Assembly: GCF_007567505.1 (NCBI RefSeq)
Contig: NZ_CP041783.1
Span: 2,170,001-2,234,000, forward strand
Length of the DNA: 64,000 bases
From: Shewanella donghaensis
GTDB taxonomy: Bacteria > Pseudomonadota > Gammaproteobacteria > Enterobacterales > Shewanellaceae
Reading direction: 5' to 3'
Shown here: in pieces, positions 10,601 through 18,840 of the stretch
How the letters are laid out: each line of letters begins with the position of its first letter
Numbering within the stretch: the stretch's first letter is position 1
The notes under the pieces: model-generated
The model's input: the letters and a program-made list of their open reading frames with translations, nothing else
Databases searched by the model: none
Told to the model about the DNA's origin: nothing
Made by a program: the position numbers and the translations under genes

Positions 10601-13380
10601 GCCAGAGCCGTGCGCAGCTTCAGTTATCTCTCAATGGTGGTGAAGGTACAGAACTTGTTTGGTATGACCTATCAATCAGTATTGATAATAATGAATTTAC
10701 CTCTCTTTCTACTGGGAAGGATGCCACTGACTTAATGGTGCCATTGCCCTTAATCGAAGGTCAGCATATCGCCCAACTAAAACTGCGAGCATACAATGCG
10801 TTAGGCAATGAAATTATCCTCAATACTGCAGATTTTAATTTAGGCAGCAATGTTGGTAACAGGCGTGACGCCGATAATGATGGCATACCGAATGCAGCCG
10901 ATGAAGATATTGACGGTGACGGTGTTATAAATTCACTTGATGCTTTCCCATATAACCATTTAGAAACCACAGATACTGATGGTGATGGAACTGGCGATAA
11001 TAGTGATGCATTTCCAACCGACCCCACTGAATGGTTAGATACCGATGCTGATGGTATTGGTAACAATAAAGATCTCGATGATGACAATGATGGTGTGAAC
11101 GATACAGACGATGCATTACCGTTAAACCCGACAGAATGGCAAGATACCGATAATGATGGGATCGGTAATAACATCGATAAAGACAATGACGGTGACGGTG
11201 TCGTCGACGTTAAAGATGCATTCCCATTAGATCCTAACGAACAACGAGATACCGATGGTGATGGTATTGGTAATAATGCCGATCCCGATGATGACAATGA
11301 CGGTGTTGCGGATGAAGATGATGCATTCCCACTCGATCCCAACGAGTGGCACGATACTGATAATGACGGTATTGGCGATAACAGTGATCCTGACATTGAT
11401 GGCGATGGGATCACTAATGAGCAAGAAATTTTTTGGGGATTTGATCCATTCGATCCAAGCGATGCGTTAGAAGATTTTGACAACGACGGTATGAATAACC
11501 GGGATGAAATCCTAGCAGGCCTTGACCCAACTAAAGATGACATTGGCCCAATGATCACCTTAGAAGAGATTATTGAAGTCGTTTCAACGGGTGAGTTTAC
11601 TGAGGTCAATCTAGGTAACATTTGGGTTTATGATGGTAAAGATGGTGTCATTATTCCAACCGCATCAATGGAAAACCCTTTTCCGATAGGGCAAAGTATT
11701 GTCACTTGGACCGCGATTGATTTAAGTGGCAATGTGTCCACTAAAGATCAAACTGTCAATGTGATCCCAATGATATCGATTCACGCACCGACTATGGTGG
11801 CAGAAGGTGATCCGATTCAGATCGACATTGATTTAAATGGCAACGCACCATATTGGCCTGTCATTGTTGACTTGGTTATTGAAGGCAGCTCTGATATGAA
11901 CGACCATGATTTAACCACCCGTCGAATTAGATTTGATGAGGATACGTTAAAACAGATCGTAATTGGACGCGCGCATATTGATGAGGAAGTAGAAACGAGT
12001 GACAACATTGAAGCTTCTCTGCAAAACCCAGAGAATGCCGAAATTGATCCCACAAACAACCTAGCAGTAATTAAATTAATTGATGCATCAGACCAGTTAA
12101 ACCCTGCCATTCAATTACAGCAAGGTAATCAAGTATCAAGATTTGCCTATCAGCAAAATGATCCTATTGTGCTGCTATTTAATAATATTGATCTTGAACG
12201 TTATTTGATAGAAACACAGAGCGATACGGTTGTTGCTAACATTAACGATTCGAATCAATTAGTCATCGATCCTGCCAGTATCGATGCAGGCATGCATCAA
12301 ATGCTATTCAACATCACAGATAGCTATGATGGAAGTTTAATCGCTTCTTTACCTTGGTCGTTCTTTTTTAAAGCCACGACGCCGGTATTAGATGCAAATA
12401 CTGACAGTGATAATGACGGAGTGATGGATAGCATTGAAGGCATTAGCGATACTGATCGTGATGGCATTGTTGACTACCTAGATGCAAACGCTATCACCAA
12501 CATCATACCGGTCGGTTCTGCCATGGCGAATAACGGCTATATTGCAACCCATGATGGTGCCATATTGATGCTAGGTAATTATAGCCTTGAAGCACAACAG
12601 GCGAGTGTGCCAGCATCTATTATCAATGAGCATTTAATGATTGATAATGGCGAATGGCATCCTTATGGCAACGTGGTTGATATTCAGATAAACCAAGCTG
12701 CGTTGGACATTTCAGTCGCTAAAATTGTCGTACCGCTGCAATTACCGATTGAGCGAGATGCTGCACTGCACCTCTTGAATAATGATAATTATTGGGCTGA
12801 ATTTGTCCAAACAGACACTGATTTAATGATGTCTTCGACTACGGCTAATTGTAATTCGCTACAGGATTCACAATACCAAGCAGACCTAGTGCAAGATGCA
12901 AATTGTGTCCTGTTAACGGTTACCGATGGTGGCGTCAACGATCGTGATGGTCTTGTTAATGGTCAAGTCAGTTTCACTGCGGGTATCTTTGGCAATAACA
13001 CCGCACCGTATATCAGCGACTTCCCTAGCAGCACAGCTAAGGTTGATTCACTGTACCAAAGCACGATGGTTGTGGTTGATAACGAAAGTGATGCCCTTAC
13101 GGTGACTGTGTCTGGGTTACCTGCATGGCTCAGCTTCAACAGTGAATCATTAATGTTCGAAGGAACACCTCCCGCATCAGCGGCTGATTCACAACTCGTT
13201 ATTGCGCTGTCAATTTCCGACGGACTTGCTGTGTCAACTGACTCGTTCACATTACAGATTAAGGCAAACAATGTTGAGCCGCCAAAAACCGAGAGTGACA
13301 GTGGCGGTAGTACAGGAATACTAAGCTTACTGTTACTCAGCGCGTTTGGTGTAGGTCATCGTCGTAACAAGCACCACTAA
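7636..13380 (+). CDS. giant S8 protease with thrombospondin type 3 calcium repeats and GlyGly-CTERM
   Basis: A 1914-residue exported protease. Residues 1-22 are a signal peptide and about 45-140 a propeptide-like region. The triad is Asp178 (GVIDTGI), His217 (GNGHGTHVAG) and Ser384 (SGTSMASPHVAG), with Asn314 (AAGND). There is no PA insert, unlike the upstream paralogue. Residues about 1077-1295 hold tandem Asp-rich thrombospondin type 3 repeats (D-D-DGIGNN, DAFPLDP), which bind calcium in known proteins. A HYR-like domain follows (about 1300-1375), then a further short calcium repeat near 1590 and a putative-Ig module near 1795-1880. The protein ends with SGGSTGILS, a hydrophobic stretch and HRRNKHH. 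The role is inferred as a calcium-stabilised extracellular or surface protease. Confidence 0.93.
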   Translation: MKYPFIGIAVLTGLISQPMMATETNQIKHIPNPTTVAPSQYSDNDDVTFIVQFNEKPLSRMMPQRVGMHAYQISSIQQLNQINSQQVNAIQSLKTKQIPITVRSQFSHALNAISLTTKFQYREQLLKLPNVKSVSLNGTVHTLLDDTVPLIDAANLWDTLDTNGIKVTGKGIRVGVIDTGINYLHPDLGGCIGEFCKVKAGINTTSDIDSVLDGNGHGTHVAGIIAGNGNIKGVAPDADLYAIKVLSDNGSGSFESIIAGIEWALNPDGDVTTDDKLDVINLSLGGPVGDENPMADAVNNAVLAGVIAVVAAGNDGEANYTVGSPGIAEHAITVGSTDKNDNLSYFSSRGPLKTGFINKPDILAPGSDIYSTYKDDYKHLSGTSMASPHVAGAAALLKQKMPDATPLEIKALLMAKAIDIGEPNYNQGAGRLSLTHLAAPNIKLSDTSIYFNSEEETKIWQKTSSINIQNISQAEQNYSFNVLSVPEGVTLTTPAKGVLAADGNSELTITAEVDTSLLKTLGSNISQFVAKAELIVDDQSYKINIYIDNQTTIAFWSEDFTAFNVQMTSQETGIVFDFSKSSFGTVDNTVRFKAPKDTYDVVVKNYDQDDGNLITIFKNVELSKQTTLDIVNKKGWKFSFSNIFEKDGTELQAGSYMLRAERFSILDGKSGKVRYLTEAKELFDLETYTIVGIESGDNVSFEGLVTANDINNGFSVYALNHSFTDFTQDQHIVLDQNNMQFLPLNIDQDYQDRSVQLALHMGGKSYGDDTLSSDQLNPTFFTYNNEKDTQINTYWMTTGVSQNPSLLKFDIGHNFDSWAFQHTKLVTTPWIEVNVDNDIKLYQDRVNDTPLYRLTQQRDDNETLIFSRDSVQWTPHASLNDEGRFTLTSTDGEELIILKDSLYSGHTLEDRISADLRCGNESVHSTENMVTLFNFSNRCDAKSIHYSMPINANAINQLELSYLFGDTGAAPNIETFLIKNGERLEQEVSQSRAQLQLSLNGGEGTELVWYDLSISIDNNEFTSLSTGKDATDLMVPLPLIEGQHIAQLKLRAYNALGNEIILNTADFNLGSNVGNRRDADNDGIPNAADEDIDGDGVINSLDAFPYNHLETTDTDGDGTGDNSDAFPTDPTEWLDTDADGIGNNKDLDDDNDGVNDTDDALPLNPTEWQDTDNDGIGNNIDKDNDGDGVVDVKDAFPLDPNEQRDTDGDGIGNNADPDDDNDGVADEDDAFPLDPNEWHDTDNDGIGDNSDPDIDGDGITNEQEIFWGFDPFDPSDALEDFDNDGMNNRDEILAGLDPTKDDIGPMITLEEIIEVVSTGEFTEVNLGNIWVYDGKDGVIIPTASMENPFPIGQSIVTWTAIDLSGNVSTKDQTVNVIPMISIHAPTMVAEGDPIQIDIDLNGNAPYWPVIVDLVIEGSSDMNDHDLTTRRIRFDEDTLKQIVIGRAHIDEEVETSDNIEASLQNPENAEIDPTNNLAVIKLIDASDQLNPAIQLQQGNQVSRFAYQQNDPIVLLFNNIDLERYLIETQSDTVVANINDSNQLVIDPASIDAGMHQMLFNITDSYDGSLIASLPWSFFFKATTPVLDANTDSDNDGVMDSIEGISDTDRDGIVDYLDANAITNIIPVGSAMANNGYIATHDGAILMLGNYSLEAQQASVPASIINEHLMIDNGEWHPYGNVVDIQINQAALDISVAKIVVPLQLPIERDAALHLLNNDNYWAEFVQTDTDLMMSSTTANCNSLQDSQYQADLVQDANCVLLTVTDGGVNDRDGLVNGQVSFTAGIFGNNTAPYISDFPSSTAKVDSLYQSTMVVVDNESDALTVTVSGLPAWLSFNSESLMFEGTPPASAADSQLVIALSISDGLAVSTDSFTLQIKANNVEPPKTESDSGGSTGILSLLLLSAFGVGHRRNKHH
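10864..11520 (+). repeat. coding tandem repeats for calcium-binding TSP3 units
   Basis: Related units of about 70-110 bp encode alternating D-DNDG(V/I) and DAFPLDPNEW blocks. Phrases such as GATGACAATGA and GGTATTGGTAATAA recur. The units are diverged rather than identical, so the block is old but could still recombine. Confidence 0.75.
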
Positions 13381-13400
13381 ATAGTTTGTAGCTAATTCAT

Positions 13401-13427
13401 GGGCCTTCTTCAACGAAGGCCCTTTTT
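13401..13427 (+). terminator. rho-independent terminator of the giant protease
   Basis: GGGCCTTC and GAAGGCCC form an 8-bp perfect stem followed by TTTTT. It separates the protease gene from the orphan tail fragment downstream. Confidence 0.8.
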
Positions 13428-13433
13428 AACCCA

Positions 13434-13886
13434 ATGGAGTTCATTGACAGTCAAATTGTTATTAAAAATCGTGCAGTGTACTGGACTGCCACCTATTATA
13501 ATTGCTCAATAGAGAAACACTTGAAAGAAAACACCACTGCTGAAGGCTTAACTGTGATGTATAACGAAGTTAAAGGGACTGCAAATGGCATGATGGTGTC
13601 AGGTGAGAATATTACCGCTGAAGTTACTGGCGAATCATTCTCAATTACACCAGATGCTGATTGGCACGGTACCACAGAAGTTACAGTAACTGTTCATGAC
13701 ATGGCCTACCCGTCAGACCAAGCGAGCAGTAGCTTCATGCTAACGGTTAGCTCTGATGGTGAAGAACCTTTAGCGCCGCCAGTTGTTGAACCACCAAAGA
13801 AAGAAAGTTCTGGTGGTAGCATGGGGATCTTAAGTCTGATATTACTAGGAGCATTAGGCGCTAATCGTCGTCGTAAACTACACTAA
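13434..13886 (+). pseudogene. orphan C-terminal fragment of an S8 protease, with intact GlyGly-CTERM
   Basis: A 150-codon frame with no signal peptide and no catalytic domain. From about residue 34 (KENTTAEGL) to the end it matches the tail of the protease ending at 1104: the D-DWHG-TEVTVTVHDMAYPSDQAS module, a Pro/Glu linker, SGGSMGILS, a hydrophobic stretch and NRRRKLH. The first 33 codons are poorly related. It begins just after the upstream terminator and has no clear ribosome site. The DNA differs from the matching gene mostly at synonymous sites. It is most likely the remnant of a further tandem protease copy that lost its 5' end, but an expressed short protein cannot be excluded. Confidence 0.65.
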
Positions 13887-13910
13887 TATCGCGTTCCAAA
13901 ACTAGTGTTC

Positions 13911-13939
13911 GAGCCTTCTGCAAAGAAGGCTCTTTTTTT
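13911..13939 (+). terminator. rho-independent terminator after the orphan tail
   Basis: GAGCCTTC and GAAGGCTC form an 8-bp stem followed by seven T. The retained terminator supports descent from a complete protease gene. Confidence 0.8.
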
Positions 13940-13997
13940 GGACTTAAATTAGGTGCCTGAATAAACGCACCACTCAATCAGGCACAAAAAGCAGTTA

Positions 13998-14022
13998 TAA
14001 AAAAGCAGCCTGATGGCTGCTT
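13998..14022 (-). terminator. terminator of rsuA
   Basis: AAGCAGCC and GGCTGCTT form a stem with a TGAT loop. On the minus strand it is followed by a T run (read as AAAAAA at 13998-14003 on the plus strand). Confidence 0.75.
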
Positions 14023-14072
14023 AAATTTGAACGCTTCTAAAAAGAAAGTTCACTAAAATGAAGCTTTAAAAA

Positions 14073-14762
14073 CTAGATAGTAGCCACTTCTTCAGCAGTT
14101 AAGAAACGCCATTCACCTTCTTCTAAATCAGCATCAAGTTCAATTTCACCGACGGCCTCACGATGTAAGTTCACTACGCGGTTACCCACAGCAGCAAACA
14201 TGCGCTTCACTTGATGATATTTGCCTTCACTGATTGTCAGTCGAGCATGGTTTTCATCAATGATTTCTAACAATGCAGGCTTAGTTAAGCCATCTTCACT
14301 TTTTAATTGAATCCCTTCGGCAAAGGTTGCTACAAGAGATGGGTCAAGTGATGCAGCTAACTCAACTAAGTAACGCTTACCGCAATCTTTCTTAGGCGAA
14401 GTCACTCGATGAGACCATTGACCATCGCTGGTAATCAGCACGAGTCCTGTTGTGTCAACATCTAGGCGCCCAGCAATGTGCAAGGTATCTACTTTTTCAA
14501 TGTCCATTAATTCTAATACCGACTGATATTCTTCATCGATAGTTGAGCAAATAGTATCAACGGGTTTGTGCATCATGATATAGCGATCGCCAACGATCTT
14601 GATTTGGCTGCCATCAATACAGACGACGGTATCGTCTTGCACTTTATAGCTTGCGTCTTTAACGACGTCACCATTACAAGTCAATTTACCTGACTTAATC
14701 ACTCTTTTTGCCAATGAACGAGTCAGCTCAGTACTCTCGCAGATAAATTTGTCTAAACGCAT
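14073..14762 (-). CDS. rsuA: 16S rRNA pseudouridine(516) synthase
   Basis: A 229-residue protein, close to E. coli RsuA (231). It makes pseudouridine at position 516 of 16S rRNA in the small ribosomal subunit. The N-terminal S4 RNA-binding domain (about 1-60) starts MRLDKFI. The catalytic signature GRLDVDTTGLVL contains the catalytic Asp. LTKPALLEI and ISEGKYHQVKRMFAAVGN match RsuA closely. An in-frame start 25 codons upstream would add a hydrophobic stretch alien to the family, so the start at 14762 is preferred. It converges with the protease array. Confidence 0.95.
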   Translation of the reverse strand: MRLDKFICESTELTRSLAKRVIKSGKLTCNGDVVKDASYKVQDDTVVCIDGSQIKIVGDRYIMMHKPVDTICSTIDEEYQSVLELMDIEKVDTLHIAGRLDVDTTGLVLITSDGQWSHRVTSPKKDCGKRYLVELAASLDPSLVATFAEGIQLKSEDGLTKPALLEIIDENHARLTISEGKYHQVKRMFAAVGNRVVNLHREAVGEIELDADLEEGEWRFLTAEEVATI

Positions 14763-14988
14763 ATATAAAACCAAAATGAAAAACGAATTGGTCGCTATTA
14801 TGAGCGTTTGACATTGAAATAGAAATCGATAAATCAATGTTGAAACAACTTGGTAATTTTTAGTTACATAACACCGTCAATATTTGTCATATTTATCACT
14901 AAAAGCCGCACTGTAGCTCTTGTTAACCGCCCCCTTTAAGACTTAACATGTTTATCACATAAAAATCTGTCTTCAGGCAGTGAAAAAT

Positions 14989-15012
14989 AATAGCTCGATA
15001 AATAGCTCGATA
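14989..15012. repeat. two tandem copies of a 12-bp unit in the pepO leader
   Basis: AATAGCTCGATA occurs twice back to back, immediately before the hairpin upstream of pepO. Confidence 0.6.
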
Positions 15013-15032
15013 AAAAAGCCCAGTGAAGGGCT
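15012..15032 (-). terminator. terminator-like hairpin reading leftward inside the pepO leader
   Basis: AAGCCC and GGGCTT form a stem around 6 nt. Only the minus strand has the T run (TTTTTTAT) after it, so it would end transcripts coming from within pepO. No annotated minus-strand gene lies to its right. On the plus strand it is a leader hairpin 27 nt before the ATG. Confidence 0.5.
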
Positions 15033-15058
15033 TAACTATTCAATGCAAAGGAAACAAC

Positions 15059-17128
15059 ATGAACAAGTTCGTTATTGGAGGTCTTTGTGCCTCTCTTATT
15101 GCCGGCCTTAGTGCTTGCAGTAATGAAGTTCAAAACACCACTAAAACAGCCACAGCTGCAGCAGTTCAGACTGCGCTCACATCTGGTATCGATTTTCAAA
15201 ACATTGATAAGTCAGTTCGCCCACAAGATGATTTTTACGAATACGTCAATGGCGCATGGTTAAAGACAGCGGTCATTCCTGGCGACCGTACTAATATTGG
15301 CGCATTTTATGACTTACGTGAAAATGCCCGTGATGATGTAAAAGCGATTATCGAAGAAGTGGCGGCAATGCCAACCCTAAAACCGGGTACTGACGAGCAA
15401 AAAGTTGCTGATCTTTATCGTGCATTTATGGATGTTGAAACACTCAATAAATTAGGTGTAACGCCAATCCAAGGTGAATTTGCCAACATTGCAGCATTAT
15501 CTTCAAAAGCTGATTTAACTAATTACTTTGCTCAAAGCCAAGTAAATGGTTACGGCACGCCACTGGCTTTTTACATCAATGTTGATGCTAAAGACTCTAC
15601 CCGTTATGCCACACACATTTGGCAATATGGTTTAAGCCTGCCAGAAAAAGATTATTACTTTAACGAAGGCGAACGCTTCGTTAATATCCGTAAAGCCTAC
15701 GTTGAACATATCGAGAAAATGTTTACCTTAGCGGGTCTGCCAAACGGAAAAGCCTCTGCTGAATCAATTTTAGCCCTTGAAACAGCCATTGCAGAGAAGC
15801 ATTGGGATGTGGTTGAAACCCGTGATAGCACCAAAACTTATAATAAGTTTATGGTAAAAGATTTAGCTGAACTTGCACCGAACATCGACTGGACTCAGTA
15901 CCTTGCTACTTTAGGTGTTGCTGCCCAACAAGATATCATCATTAACCAACCTAGCTTTGTTAGTGGCTTAAGTGATGTTATTGGTGCAAATGACTTAGAT
16001 ACTTGGAAAGCCTACATGACTTGGCAAGTGCTCACCGGTGCAGCAAGTAACCTTTCTGAAGAACTTGATTTAGAAAACTTTGCCTTTTTCTCTAAAACCT
16101 TAAATGGCCAAGAAGAACAAGAGCCTCGCTGGAAACGTGGTGTCAATACTGTCAGCGGCACACTCGGTGAAGTTGTTGGTAAAGTTTACGTTAAACGTCA
16201 CTTCACTTCGGCAGCAAAAGATCGCATGAGCGGTTTAGTTGAAAATCTACGTGGCGCATACGGTATCAGTATTGATTCATTAGATTGGATGAGTGCAGAT
16301 ACTAAAGTTGCAGCAAAAGACAAATTAGCTAAGTTCAATCCAAAAATCGGTTACCCTGATAAATGGAAAGATTACAGCAAACTAACTATTAAAGGTGATG
16401 ATTTAGTGGGCAATGCTCAACGTGCAAGCGTTGAAAGCCACAATAAAGATGTTGCTAAGTTAGGTAGTGCTATCGATAAAGGTGAGTGGCACATGACGCC
16501 ACAAACAGTTAATGCTTATTACAACCCAACCATGAATGAAATCGTGTTCCCTGCAGCAATTTTGCAACCACCATTTTTCAACATGGCTGCTGACGACGCG
16601 GTAAACTACGGCGGTATTGGTGCAGTTATTGGGCATGAAATGGGCCATGGTTTTGATGACCAAGGTGCTAAGTTTGATGGCGAAGGTAACATGCGTGACT
16701 GGTGGACTGAAGCTGATTTAAAAGCATTTACCAAAAAAGGTAATGCACTGATTACTCAGTATGATGGTTATCAGGTATATGATGACTTAAACGTCAATGG
16801 TGAACTGACTCTAGGCGAAAACATCGGTGATTTATCAGGTGTGACTATCGCTTATAAAGCTTACAAAATGTCACTTAACGGTGAAGAAGCTCCGGTCATT
16901 GATGGCTTAACAGGTGATGAACGCTTCTTTATGGGCTTCACTCAAATCTGGCGCGTGAAAATGAAAGAAGAAGCAATGCGTAACCGCGTAGCAACTGATC
17001 CACATTCACCAGGCCACTTCCGAGCATTAGGCGCACTGTCAAACATGCCTGAGTTTTACAGCACTTATGACGTTAAAGAGGGTGACAAAATGTACATCGC
17101 ACCTGAAAAACGCGTAAAAATCTGGTAG
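15059..17128 (+). CDS. pepO: M13-family zinc metallopeptidase lipoprotein (PepO-like)
   Basis: A 689-residue neprilysin-family endopeptidase. Residues 1-20 form a lipoprotein signal ending in LSAC, so it is probably anchored in the envelope. The zinc site is complete: His526-Glu527-x-x-His530 (IGHEMGHGFDD), with Glu587 in GENIGDLSG. The substrate-binding motif NAYYNP-MNEIVFPA is present, and the protein ends in W as many M13 members do. The start at 15059 has AAAGGAAAC before it; a start 12 codons upstream would disturb the lipobox signal. The likely role is breakdown of oligopeptides in the periplasm or at the cell surface. Confidence 0.93.
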   Translation: MNKFVIGGLCASLIAGLSACSNEVQNTTKTATAAAVQTALTSGIDFQNIDKSVRPQDDFYEYVNGAWLKTAVIPGDRTNIGAFYDLRENARDDVKAIIEEVAAMPTLKPGTDEQKVADLYRAFMDVETLNKLGVTPIQGEFANIAALSSKADLTNYFAQSQVNGYGTPLAFYINVDAKDSTRYATHIWQYGLSLPEKDYYFNEGERFVNIRKAYVEHIEKMFTLAGLPNGKASAESILALETAIAEKHWDVVETRDSTKTYNKFMVKDLAELAPNIDWTQYLATLGVAAQQDIIINQPSFVSGLSDVIGANDLDTWKAYMTWQVLTGAASNLSEELDLENFAFFSKTLNGQEEQEPRWKRGVNTVSGTLGEVVGKVYVKRHFTSAAKDRMSGLVENLRGAYGISIDSLDWMSADTKVAAKDKLAKFNPKIGYPDKWKDYSKLTIKGDDLVGNAQRASVESHNKDVAKLGSAIDKGEWHMTPQTVNAYYNPTMNEIVFPAAILQPPFFNMAADDAVNYGGIGAVIGHEMGHGFDDQGAKFDGEGNMRDWWTEADLKAFTKKGNALITQYDGYQVYDDLNVNGELTLGENIGDLSGVTIAYKAYKMSLNGEEAPVIDGLTGDERFFMGFTQIWRVKMKEEAMRNRVATDPHSPGHFRALGALSNMPEFYSTYDVKEGDKMYIAPEKRVKIW

Positions 17129-17175
17129 TCACTCTTTTGTTTGATTCTTTAGTGAATCAATAAAAATGTAACTTG

Positions 17176-17200
17176 AAGGGCATCGTTAGATGCCCTTTTT
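17176..17200 (+). terminator. rho-independent terminator of pepO
   Basis: GGGCATC and GATGCCC form a 7-bp stem with a GTTA loop, followed by TTTTT. Confidence 0.8.
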
Positions 17201-17404
17201 ATTTGCCACAATATTGCTCATTTTAGTCATGAAAATAGTCATATCCACAATCACAATCATAACCTCAGCACACATTTAATTTTTTGCTTAAAAACCCTCA
17301 CAAACAAACTAAAAACACGATCTATATTCAGGATTGATTCAGCTAACATACGTTAATCTAGATGCATAAAATAAACACAGATATTGAGTAAAGGTGCCTT
17401 CTGG

Positions 17405-18172
17405 ATGAGTAGAATTTTTAAAACCTTTTTTATCTTTTTAATAATGCTGACAACACGCAATGCCATTGCCGTTGAAGTCGACACTAAGCCTGTTAAACCC
17501 GTCTACGACTTTAGACAAGTCGTCAGTAATGATCTCGAAAGCCTATTGGCTTTACAGGAATCCCACGGTGGCGCTCCTCAGCAATTCACTCATGAGTTAG
17601 ATACTTTATTTGAACGCGCACCTTACGCTCAATCTGAGTTAACAGATTTAGTCACTTATATTAGCGAGCAAAACCATGCTTTCACGATTATCCCAGAAAT
17701 CAAAAGCTACCAAAGAGCACAACAGAAGGTAGCGATGAAATTTGACGGTGATGCAAGTTACTTAACCGATATAGCAAGAGCGACCATTGTAGCTGATGAT
17801 GTTGGCAGCTTGATGAATGCTTATAAAGCCATTGTGGCACAAGCTGAAGTCGTACAAATCAAAAACCGATTCGCTAACCCTAAAGCGTCAGGATATCGCG
17901 ATTTAAACCTACTTGTTAAGCTACCTCAAAGCCAAATGGTTGCTGAAGTTCAATTACACCTTAACAAAATTGCAGAGATTAAAAGTGGTCCAGAACATCA
18001 TGTATACGAGCAAATTCAACAAATTGAATTACAAGCTCAATTACAACACCGATCCGTAAGTGAACTTGAACTCATGCAAATCGTTAAGCTACGTCAAGCA
18101 TCACACAAGATGTATCACAAAGCTTGGCTAACCTATAAACGTCAAAGTTTAGCCGAGTTACAAGCGGCATAA
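17405..18172 (+). CDS. exported RelA/SpoT-like nucleotidyltransferase-fold protein
   Basis: A 255-residue protein with a clear signal peptide (residues 1-23, ending NAIA). The body resembles the RelA/SpoT synthetase domain: Lys112 in KFDGD, Asp122 and Arg125 in DIARATIV, GYRD at 163-166 (GYRSLH in classical synthetases) and Glu181 in AEVQLHL. The Asp and Glu match the Mg-binding acidic pair of (p)ppGpp synthetases, but the rest is divergent. Export would put it away from cytoplasmic ATP and GTP, so its activity is unclear. A TTG start 7 codons upstream is possible; the ATG at 17405 gives a cleaner signal. It has its own terminator and no operon partner. Confidence 0.75.
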   Translation: MSRIFKTFFIFLIMLTTRNAIAVEVDTKPVKPVYDFRQVVSNDLESLLALQESHGGAPQQFTHELDTLFERAPYAQSELTDLVTYISEQNHAFTIIPEIKSYQRAQQKVAMKFDGDASYLTDIARATIVADDVGSLMNAYKAIVAQAEVVQIKNRFANPKASGYRDLNLLVKLPQSQMVAEVQLHLNKIAEIKSGPEHHVYEQIQQIELQAQLQHRSVSELELMQIVKLRQASHKMYHKAWLTYKRQSLAELQAA

Positions 18173-18251
18173 GCTTTTAAAATGACTAGTAAATAGCGCT
18201 AACAATTTTAATGTTCGCCCCTGTAAACCCTTATTTTACATCTTCCCCTTT

Positions 18252-18278
18252 GCACCTTTATTAAAGGTGCTTTTTTTT
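18252..18278 (+). terminator. rho-independent terminator
   Basis: GCACCTTT and AAAGGTGC pair around a 3-nt loop, followed by eight T. Confidence 0.85.
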
Positions 18279-18359
18279 ACCTTAAATAAAATCTGAATTG
18301 GTTAAAACGGCCATTCAGGCTATACTCCCGCCATTATTGCCCGATGACTGGATACACTG

Positions 18360-18764
18360 ATGAATGACATCATTGAAATGCTACAAGACTTGAGTGAAAC
18401 AGTACCAGTACCACTCGAATTGCCGACATTCGAGCAACTGGTAGAAGTTGAAGAACAGATTTTAATTTCGCTGCCGAATGATTTAAAAGAATACTTATTG
18501 TTTGGTAGTGATGTCATTTACGGCTCTATCGAAATGGTCACAGCATCTGATCCGTATTCACACACATTTCTACCTGAAGTGACCAGCTATGCTTGGTCTA
18601 TCGGCATGCCAAGAGAATATATTGCTATCTGCCAGCAAGGCGATAACTTTTATTGTATCGACCAAGAAGGCAATGTTCGTCACTTCTATAAAGGCCGCAT
18701 GGTCGACATTATGTGGGAATCATTGTGGGACTGGATTCAAGATATTTGGCTAAAACGAAAGTAG
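18360..18764 (+). CDS. SMI1/KNR4 (SUKH) family protein
   Basis: A 134-residue soluble protein with the SUKH fold pattern: an N-terminal amphipathic helix, the VEEQILISLPNDLKEYLLF core (family pattern E-x-x-LG-LP-x-Y), a central GMPREYIAICQQGDNFYCID segment and a C-terminal SLWDWI helix. SUKH proteins are known as immunity proteins against polymorphic and contact-dependent toxins, but also occur as housekeeping proteins. No toxin gene is adjacent, so an immunity role is not supported here. The YdiL/Aca2-like gene follows after 76 bp and may be cotranscribed. Confidence 0.75.
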   Translation: MNDIIEMLQDLSETVPVPLELPTFEQLVEVEEQILISLPNDLKEYLLFGSDVIYGSIEMVTASDPYSHTFLPEVTSYAWSIGMPREYIAICQQGDNFYCIDQEGNVRHFYKGRMVDIMWESLWDWIQDIWLKRK

Positions 18765-18840
18765 TCAAACTTGAATAGCTTAGATTATAAACCCATACAG
18801 CAAACGCATATCGTTACAGTATTAGAACATAGGAAAGATC

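Noticed and set aside
10761..11621. Long minus-strand open frame (286 codons) opposite the calcium repeats
   Set aside because: It is rich in Ser, Pro and Leu because it mirrors the Asp-rich repeats of the giant protease. No start context or family match.
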